The position numbers and the translations under genes are program-made. Below the pieces are notes generated by a model. The model ran no database searches, was not told the origin of the DNA, and saw only the letters and a program-made list of their open reading frames with translations. Below are positions 15,223 through 25,100 of a DNA stretch of 32,352 nt, one piece after another. Numbering within the stretch: the first letter of the stretch is position 1; every line of letters starts with the position of its first letter. This DNA is from Lachnoclostridium sp. UBA903. GTDB lineage: Bacteria; Bacillota; Clostridia; Lachnospirales; Lachnospiraceae. The DNA lies in the NCBI GenBank assembly GCA_002294045.1, contig DBEP01000008.1, positions 157,139 to 189,490 of the forward strand. The letters are read 5' to 3'.

Positions 15223-15375
15223 TTACAAAATAGGGAATGCTGATCTTATTTTCCCTGTTTTTCTGTTAATAACTACCCTCGCTTTTATGACATCTACAAT
15301 GTGACCATTTGGCTTTATCGCTTGACCTAACCTTTGGTATATTAATTCTACAGGAGGTTGAGAATAAGGAATCAT
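15223..15375 (-). pseudogene. Toxin tail 2 fragment
   Basis: A 50-codon stretch reading MIPYSQPPVELIYQRLGQAI, then KPNGHIVDVIKARVVIN and KTGKIRSAFPIL before the stop. The ending, a beta strand with N-x-K-T-G-K-I-x-S-A-F/Y-P, resembles the last strands of small RNase toxin domains of the BECR (RelE/colicin-like) type. That is a suggestion only. Its 5' side runs straight into a MITE remnant (15371-15416), so the junction and most of the toxin are gone. The immunity-like gene follows. Confidence 0.55.
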
Positions 15376-15416
15376 TCTCAGAAATTCAACCAGTTATCTA
15401 GCGAACATTGTACTAA
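15371..15416. mobile_element. Decayed single end of the type 1 MITE
   Basis: AACCAGTTATCTAGCGAACA and then TTGTACTAA match the right end of the element at 12010-12176 at about three bases in four over 46 bases. Only one end is present; the opposite half was not found. It is fused to the 5' side of toxin tail 2. Confidence 0.6.
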
Positions 15417-15531
15417 GAAAAATCTTTTATTTTTATCCATTATTCATCTGATATTCATAACACTTTTGTGCCATAATAGTAATCTTCAAGTTTTTTCTTA
15501 GTTTACCAAAAACTTGGTATTTGTGCAATTT

Positions 15532-15552
15532 TGAGTTTGCAGACACACCCTA
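15532..15552. mobile_element. Solo terminal repeat of the type 2 MITE
   Basis: TGAGTTTGCAGACACACCCTA differs at only two of 21 positions from the right end of the element at 29196-29360 (29339-29359). No partner end is seen nearby, so it is a relic. Confidence 0.6.
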
Positions 15553-15592
15553 ATATAATACAATCACATTATAGAAATTTTCTCTTTAACAA

Positions 15593-15625
15593 ACAGGAGA
15601 ATGATAAATTTACCCATTCTCCTGT
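15593..15625 (-). terminator. Terminator after RHS immunity gene 1
   Basis: ACAGGAGAATG and CATTCTCCTGT form an 11-base perfect stem, followed on the minus strand by TTGTTAAAG. It lies about 70 bases after the immunity gene stop and separates the expressed RHS-immunity pair from the silent cassettes. Confidence 0.75.
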
Positions 15626-15697
15626 ATGATTTTAAGGTAGATTTCATTAGTATTTTTTCTTATCTTGCTCATTTATTAAAATCGAAGATTGTTGCTT

Positions 15698-16162
15698 TTA
15701 TACATTTGTAATTAAAACTCCTTCAGGATTTGACCAATTTAGGCTATTACAAATTACATCAACCAATTCTTCCTTTTTATTGATTTTATATTTTTTATCA
15801 ATACATTCCTCGTCACGTATTAATAGAATTGCAAACACATCCAATTTTAATAAATCCACTAAAAATGATATAAGTTCTGTACTTACAATTTCTTGACTTT
15901 TATTGTTGATAAGTAATTCCAAATCCAAAAGATGCATACCCTCTAAATGTAAAGCAATACAATTTTCAATATCAAAATTACTGCCTATAAATCTTTCATA
16001 GTATTGTATATCTTTATACTCTTCAAAAGATAGTTTTGAATTATTTGAATATTTAGGAGGATCTTGTGAAAGCAATTCTCCTCCCCATTCAATTAATGAT
16101 TCTGATAAGTTTAACTGATTAATATCATCTTTTGATATTAATATATCAAGTATATAATCCAT
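15698..16162 (-). CDS. Probable immunity protein 1 for the RHS toxin
   Basis: A 154-residue acidic, cytoplasmic protein starting 12 bases after the RHS stop, with AGAAGGTG before the ATG. Features: N-terminal MDYILDILISKDDINQLNLS, SLIEWGGELLSQDPP, a FEEYKDIQYYERF segment and a hydrophobic LISFLVDLLKLDVFAILLI stretch near 110. I do not recognise its family. Its role is inferred from position: RHS toxins are followed at once by the cognate immunity gene, and this pair shares a transcript ended by the stem at 15593-15625. It should bind and neutralise the C-terminal domain of the 3,929-residue protein inside the producing cell. Confidence 0.75.
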   Translation of the reverse strand: MDYILDILISKDDINQLNLSESLIEWGGELLSQDPPKYSNNSKLSFEEYKDIQYYERFIGSNFDIENCIALHLEGMHLLDLELLINNKSQEIVSTELISFLVDLLKLDVFAILLIRDEECIDKKYKINKKEELVDVICNSLNWSNPEGVLITNV

Positions 16163-16174
16163 ATATTCACCTTC

Positions 16175-19100
16175 TTATCTATTTCGAAAATATGATTGGC
16201 CTCCACGTATCCATCCACCTTTATCTAAGTTGTATTCAAATATATGTTGATGTGGATTCAGATGGTCGCCTCTCCCATGATTGGTCCAATGAACCTCACT
16301 CCAAGGAACATTTTGTCCATTAGCAGGCGGCCATGTTCCTTCTAGAAACGTAGCTGATTGTCTGTATATTTCTCCTGTTTTCAAACTTACCTTTCCTCCA
16401 AGTACTGTATGCGGTCTACCTTCAGCAGCAGGGTCTGGTAAAGGTATATCTTGCCCGTTTACCCTTTGTTTAGCCAGTGGAACTGGGTTTCCATCTACAT
16501 CTTTTGGTATATAAACCTTATCACCCAAACCCTTATTAACTTCGGGTCCTCCCTGCATCCTAAAATCAAATGCATTTGCAGCATTGATTTCCGGTTCGCT
16601 AAGAGTTGCAGGAATACCGCGTTCTTTCAATAAACCATAAGGGCTGCTTCCCGTATCCAGCATATCGCCTGTGGTCTTTAAGCCCAAGTTATCCAAACTG
16701 CCTGTACCCGGTAAATCCGTAGCGATATTATTTGTGAACGGATTTTTGACCTTGTTCAGATCCGTTAAATCAATATCCGCACTTGTTGAAACGGATTTTT
16801 TAAACTTATTTTTTACTGCCTGTTCTACGTCTACGGCTTTTGCAACGCCTTTACTGACTTTGTTTGATATTGCCGTCATTGCATCATCCGCTTTTTGAAT
16901 GACTTTCTGACCGATCTTCGTAGCAGCCAGTAACTTGCCTGCTTTAGCCATTCCAAGTCCTAAGGCGATATCGGTCGCACCTGCCAATGCTGCCTGGCCG
17001 GCATCAACCTTACCCGTATTTATGTATTGGTTTGCTGCATTTCCTGCTCCTGCAGCTACCCCTCCGACAGTAAGCTGTGTGGCAAGGGATGCCCCGCCTG
17101 TTGCTCCTACTACCGCTCCGGTAATTGCTCCTTCTGCAGCTGCTCCGGCATACGCTTTCCATCCGCTGTTGAACTTACCGTCATCCAGGAAATCTCCCAC
17201 GGCCGTAAATCCTGTACCGACTACGGCTCCGATTAATCCTCCTATAATGATATTCCAGAAATGACCGTCCGGATCATATCTCATAACCGGCTCATTAGCA
17301 CAATAGGTATACAGGTTCAGACTCAAGGGGTCATTCGGGTCTCCGGTATAAGTGTCTTCCTGCAAAAACCTCGCTGTACCGGGATCATACATTCTGGCAT
17401 TCAGGTAATACAGGCCGGTTTCCTTATCATACTGATAACCGGAATACAGGATGCTGTTATTGGCATTTCCCGTACTTTCCAGGATATTTCCAAACGCATC
17501 ATAGTAGTAGGTTGATGCTACGGTTCCGTTTTGGGTGATCAGTGCGGTTACATCCGCATGTCCGTTATATAGATAATAATAGGTTTCACCTTCCGCTGTC
17601 CTCAGTAAGAGGTTTGTTCCATAGACATTCCGCGCTATCTGCTCTCCCTCTTTATCCAGTTCAAGAATTACCTTGTTCCCTTCATAGAGGTAATAGGTCT
17701 TTTCTCCATCAACTTCTTTAGCCGTCCGATAGCCTTCCGCATTATATTCATTGTTTACTGCCGTACCGTCTTCCGTTATAGTCCGGATAAGCTGGTTAAA
17801 CGGATCATAGGTATTATCTGCCGTGGCAACGGTCGATACCACCGCTCCGGCTGCATAGGTATTGACAATTGACTTCAGCTGATTGCCGTTATTATCATAG
17901 GTGTATTCCGTAACACCGGTAACTACATTATTAACCTTTGTGGCAATGTTTGTCAATCTATTTTGTTCATTATAGGTGTAACTGTTTTCCGTTACCATAC
18001 TGCCGTTCGTAATTATTTCACTCAAACGGTTGCCGGCTTTATCATAATCATACGTAGTAGTTCTTCCACCCGGTTCGGTAACCGAATCAAGGCGGTTTAG
18101 CGGGTCATAGATATAAGCAGTAATTCCCTTTATAATACCGTTAATGGTTTCATCCTTCGTCAGCTGGTTACCTGCATTGTCATAGGTATACCGGTAGCTG
18201 TCCATAATGCTGCCGTCCGCCCTCTTATTAATAAGTGTCTCCATTTGGTTGTTCGCATAGTAGGTATATTCTTCCCTGGCACCATTGCTGTAAACTATAC
18301 TTTCCCTGTTTCCGTTGTCATAATAGGTATAGATTGATACATCCGTACCTGCAATAACTTTGGACAGACGTCCGGCTCTGTCATAAACCTTATCGGTAAC
18401 ATTACCCTTAGGATCGATTGAGCTTTCTCTGCTGTATCCCGATTCTTCCCCTTCCGTTATATCATATTCAAAAAATATTATACCAACATTAGGAACCGTC
18501 TTTGAAAGAGTCCTGCTAAGCTCATCATAAGTACGGGTTGTTATGCCGGTACCGTCGGTCATCGAGAGCATGTTCTTATTGTTATCATAGGTATATGTGA
18601 TAACCGTATCTCCTGTCGTTTCCTTCACTAAGTTTCCGTGAATATCATAAATATAGGCAAATGTGCTGCCATTCCTATCAGATTTGTTTTTCAGGGTACC
18701 ATCCGGATAATAGGTATAATGTTCTGTCCTGCCTGATTCTTCATCCGTATTCGGATCCTCTTCACTGACAGGTAAATTTGCCGGGTTGTAGGAATAAGTA
18801 ACGGTATTGCCATTACCGTCCTTCTGGGTTAGCATATTGCCGTTCCAATCGTAGGTATAAGCCGTAGTTTCGCCTTTTGCATTGGTTACCTTATTAAGAC
18901 GGTTCAAAATATCATAACCGTAGGCGGTTACATTATCATTGCCATCTTTCCTGGCTGCAATATTTCCTGTATCGTCATAGGTTTGCGATATGATATGCCC
19001 AGAAGGGTCCATAGTACTGATAAGCCGGTTATTTTTATCATAGGTATAAACCGTTACATTATCTAATGCATCATACGACCGTATCTGTACATGGTTATCA

Positions 19101-22100
19101 TTATATTCATATTTTTCCATAACTTTGCCGTATGGATCGGTCATCTGTATCAGCCGGTCAAGTGTATCATATTCATTTGTGTAGATATTTCCCAAATAAT
19201 CTTTTGCAGTAAGCAGATTACCATTCTTATCATAAGTGTTTGTGGTTGCCTGCTCCGACCCGCTGACAGTAACCTTTGATTGAACCTCACGATTTAATCC
19301 GTCATATACCTTTTCCGTTGTAGCTCCGTTCGCATCAGTAATGAAACGAAGATTACCGTTTTTATCATAGGCATTGGAGACCGTAATCCGCTCAGAACCA
19401 TCCTCTTTCTGCCCGGTCTGGGTCAGTACCTGTCCATCATGATTATAAGTATAGATAAGAACTTTGCCCATATTATTTTTCTGATATACCAACTGCCCTA
19501 TTTCATTGTACTGATTTTGAATGGTGTAGTCATCAATGGACTCATCTCCCGGGTCTGTCCGGGCTCTTAATAAACCAAGCCTGTTATAGGAATATGTCGT
19601 TACATTACCGTTGCCATCGGTTTCGGTCAGGATATTTCCCATGTAATCATAGGTTGATTCCTTTAATATTTTCTCTGTAGAATCCATAACCGTAGCTTTG
19701 GTTAACCTTCCGGCATCATCATAATAATAATTCTTTTTAACATTATTGGCATCGATTTCATATACTAACCTGCCCGCCGCATCATAGTCATATACTACAT
19801 CAAATAACAGTCCCCTATCCATAGAATCAGGGGATATAGTATCCACCAGCATTCCGGCATCATTATAGATGTTATATGTACCATATCCGGATTCTATCCT
19901 GTCTTTTATGGTAGCGCCTATACCGCTTTCGTAACCCAAGGCATCCAGTGACTTTATTACATTGCCGTTTAAATCATATCGGTATGCTTTCGCATTAATC
20001 GTTTTAAAAGCATTATCTGCCTCATTATAATAGATATCCTGTTCCAGAATCACACGGTCCATACGGTCATATACAAACTGCGACCTGCTCATCTCCGCCA
20101 ACAACGCACCTTCTGCAAAGCTTTCCGGTAATACCTTCGCTACTAGTCTGCCTGCATTATCATAATAATATGCCGTTTTTCCTTCTTCCGGATCGACTGA
20201 CGATTCCAACAATCCCCTGCTGTTATAGTTATTCTTTGTGACATTTCCGTTTGCATCCGTGCTGGTTACAATATTTCCTGCAAAATCATAAGTTGCCGTT
20301 GTTGTGATATCAGCCGGATTTCCATATTCATCGGTATCTTCCATTGTCCGGGATGCCTGTCTGTCCAGCTTGTCATAGGAATAAGCCGTAATCTTTTGGT
20401 CCGGCGTCTTTTTGGATATTACATTTCCGTTCGCATCATAGCGATAGGACGTTATTAAAGTAATATTCTCCCTATCATCAAACCCATTCCCATAGATATC
20501 TCCTGCCTCAGCATGCTGTGTCACAGTCTCAACTTTGCCGAGATAATTATACTCATATTCCGTTTCTTTCGTTGTTTCTTCATCCAGATAGACAATTTCA
20601 GCGGATATATTTCCATTTTTATCATACCGGTATTCCGTTACCGCATTTCCAGGTCCGTATACGGAATACAACCAGTCATTCACACCGTAAACGTAGCTGG
20701 TTTCTATTAAATCATACGTAGTATCCCATAATGACACCGGTGCGATACCGGTTCCCTCAAAGATCGCATTGCCGTTACCGTCATAGGAGTAAACTTTATA
20801 GGTATAAAGGTATCCGTAATCAAATGGTATCCATTGTTCCACCAGACGGTTTAAACCGTCATATTTATGATAGGTGGTCTTATCCAGAGCATCTAATACA
20901 GAATAAATCGTACCGTTTTTATTATAGACCGTCTTTAATGTTCCGCTGTCCGGATTGGTCTGCTTAACAAGCCTTCCGGCATAATCATATTCCATAACCG
21001 TGGTTGCGGTTTCTGACTCATTCAAGTAAACGACCTGGGTTGTCCGGGTAACACCGCCATTCAGTATTGCATAATCATAGGATTTTAAAAGTTTTCTGTC
21101 CGATGTATCCGAATCCTGCATAAATTCACTTACCGCTCTGTTCATGTTATCATATTCATAAGAATATATACTGCCGTTTGGTTTAGTCTCTGTCAGGGTA
21201 TTCCCATATCGGTCGTAGGTATAGGAAGTTACGTTATCTTCCGGGTCCGTAACGGTATATAACTTCCCGCTGGGATAATAGGTATAACGGTAACCGGCCT
21301 CGCCGTCAGGAGTGATACGGTAAACATTCGGAGACAATTCCTGCTTCTTCCTGCCCAAGGTATCATAATAGATCCGGGTCGTTTCACCGCCCTCCAATAC
21401 CTGGGTTTCCAGATTACCATTCTTATTATAGGTATACCTGGTAAGCTCATTCTTCGGGGAAAGAGTGCTCATAAGCCAGCCGACGGCATTATGGGTATAG
21501 GTTGTGGTATTGGATTCCTCATCCGTTGCTGTCTTAATATTGCCGTAGCTGTCATAGGTATAGGTTATGGTATATCCGTTTGGATCCGTAACCGTCTTTA
21601 TCAGGCCCTTCACAGGAATACCGCCCTCGCCGTTATCGTAGTAGGTATACCTGGTGATTGCGTAGGGTTCGTCATCTTCGTTACCTGAATAGGATTCCGT
21701 TCCGTTAAACGGTTTTACTGTTTTTATAAGAAGGGTTCCTGTTGAATCATAGATATAGTAAGTATATTTTCCCTCTTCATCGCATTCGCCGGTCAAATTA
21801 TTTTTATCATCGTACGTATATTTTTTATAACTTCCATCCTGATATATCTCACGTATAATGTTACCATTATCATCACGTTCATATTGGGTTGTGCTGCCGT
21901 TGCGGTCAGTCACAAAGCTTAGTTCGCCGTATCTATTTATACCATCCTCGGTGTAATAACCGGCCTTTGTCTCCCGGCCGTCCGGATCCGTTGAATGGGT
22001 AATGTTATAGGTGGAATCGTACCACTGGGTCGTTATTCTTCCGTTGCTGTCCGTGATAATGGTTTTCCCATTAGTATTATCATATGCATATATTTTCATA

Positions 22101-25100
22101 TTCCCATAGGCATCGGTTTCCTGATCCACCTGTACGGTTCCATCCGTAACCTTATAAGTGACGGATACTAAAGTTTTATTATTGCCATCTCTGATTTCCG
22201 ATAAATACCCATCCGGATTATAATCATAATAGGTTGTTACACCTGCCGGATCCATCGATTTTATTAACCGTTTATTATCATAATAGTAATTTACCGTTCT
22301 GCCGGCCGGATCTTCGATGCTTTTTAGCAGGCCATTCTCGTAGGTGAAATTATAATCCCTGCCCACATAGTCTGTTAAAATCCCAGGTTTTCCCTCAGCA
22401 TTCAGGCTTATTGTCAGCCGGTTGCCTTCCTTGCTTTCAATCCTGATCAGTCTGCCGTCAGCATTAAAACCATATCTGCTTCGATCCTTTTTCGTAAGAA
22501 TATAGGAGCCATTCGGCTCTTTTTTTAATGTATTTCTTGAAAAATTAGCGGTAAACGTTCCGTCGGCATTTACCGTATAGTTTTCCTGGCTGCCATCCGG
22601 TAACCTGACTATCTTAGTACGTTCGAAATCTTTGCTGTCCGTTATGCCCGATTCATAGCTGAGGGTCCAGCCTTTCCCAAAAATTCCATCTTCATCCCCA
22701 TCCTGGGAGTTATAGGTTCTTGTAAAGGATATCTCATCATCCAGGCATTTTACACTCATATCCGTAAACTGGTTCGAGTAATTTCCTGTCGGGGCATAGG
22801 TGCCCTTTACCTGGCTAAAATGAAGCGCCATAGCTGTTTCCGAGCCAAGATAAGGGATATAAAAACCAACTACAAAATGACCCACCTGACTGTCATAGAA
22901 TAATATCTTCTCACCGGGACTATCTATCTCAGGGATAATCCATGGCGTAAGCGGACCTTGTGAATATGCCACACCCACAACAGGCCCAAAGACGGAATTC
23001 CAATAATTATAGGTCAGATCAATAATCATATCCTTTCGGTATTGGTAGGATACGGCCCATTCATTATTCTTAAACTTATTATATTTTATAAATGGTGAAA
23101 ATGGAGTATCGTAAAGTGCAATACCATATTTCGCATCCGTAATCTCGGAATTAACTATTGTGATGCTGCCATAGGCACTTATATTAGAGTTATTACCATA
23201 CCTTATCTTAAGATTATATGCTTCCAGTTCACCATATACAGTTATCCCACTCCAGGCATTATCTTCGGTAACGCCGCTGCCGCCGAAAGAAGGATCATAG
23301 ATTGACGTCATGATTACCGGTTCTTCATTTGTACCAATAATTAACAGCTTTCCTGAGGAACTAAAACCGCCATGATGGGCTCCAAGTATGGTTACACCCC
23401 CCTGTATTGTAAGCATAGAATCAGAACTTATATTCACTCCTGCTACATAAGTATCCTTGGGAAGTGTTAAATCCGTTCTCAAAGTACCGCCAAGGTAAAT
23501 ATAATCCGCCGCATTATTATCCCTGTAAATGTTATGGACTATTCCTGAGAACAAATCCTGTGTTTTCATTTCATAAAGTTCTACCTCTACCGGATAGCCG
23601 TTATTGTTCTCAATGGTATTGTTTTCTATAATAACGCTGCTTTCATCCGTTTCTACAATACGGATTCCGCTTGCATGTGAAAAGCGTATATCATTATTTC
23701 TTACTATAATAGAACCAGCTTCGGATTCATCCGGAACTTCTGACCCGCTTTGTAAATTTCCCACCGGTAAAAAAGAAATTATCGGTTCTCCAACATTAAC
23801 TCCGCCGATCCTAATATTATCCCTGCCGGAATTCTCTAAGGTACTGTTCTGAAGAATCACATCCTTATCTGAATCAATTACGATACCGTTCTGGACAGAG
23901 TCTATTACCCGGGAAGAATTAAGGTAGAATCTCCCCTGAACATAAATTGCACTATAATTATTTTGTTCATCATAATCTTCATAATATCCGGCGTAACTGA
24001 CAGTTACATAATCGCCCTTAAAATCACCCGTGCCTCCGACATGGATTCCACGCCAGTTATCCTCAAAACCATTTACGCCGCTTCCGCCGTATTTTTGATC
24101 GAAAAGGGAAGTAAATACAATCGGATTATCTGCGGTTCCTTCCGCCAGCAGCTTTCCCGAAACATCAAGATACCCTTTGGTATGATAGCCAAAAAGTACC
24201 GTACCCGGCTGTATTGTCAGTGTACTTTCTTCCGGAATACAGATATTCTCGATTACATACCGGTTATTATTTGAAATTGTCAGATCATGGTATGGACTGC
24301 CTGTTAAACAGATATAATCGGCAGAAGTATTGCCGCTAAAAGTATTATCATAGATCCCTTTAAATACGGAGGAGGACTCTATACCGTCTAAGTATAAGAT
24401 AACCGGGTAGCTTAAGCTGTTCCTGATATCATTTCCGGTCAGGCTGAATAAACCGGTTCCGTGGGCCGATATTCCTATTCCTTCTCCGTTACCTTCAATT
24501 GTATTGTTCCTTATGACCAGCTCACCCGCACCCGACTCGTTTACATAGATTCCTCTTTCCGATGCATTTCGGAGAATACTATTCTCAATAGTTACTCTTC
24601 CTGTATCATATGTATACTTCAAAACGGCTATATTACTGTACTGTGAATCCTCAACTGTAGTATTATTAATTGTAATATCTGCTCCTGAATTAACTCCTAT
24701 ACCATCCTGAAAGGATCCGGAAATATAGGAATGGTTCAGCTTCAATCCCCCCTGTATGTAAAGTGCGGAGCTGTTTTGATATTCCTGTTCAGAATAATAG
24801 CCTGCATAGTTGACCTTTACGTAATCACCCAGAAATTCCCCGGTTCTCTCCACATAAATACCGGCCCACGCATCGTTTGCTCCGGAAAGACCGCTGCCCC
24901 CATATTCAGGGTCGTTAACGGATGTAAATACGACCGGCTGTTCCTCCGTACCCAGTGCTGTCAATTTACCGTCTATACGAATGATCCCTTCACCCTGGCC
25001 GCCTAATAAAACGGTACCCGGCTGTATCGTTACGGTAGCTCCGGTTTTAACACCAATATTATTTATAATAAATTGATTACAATTGGAAATAGTAATATTT

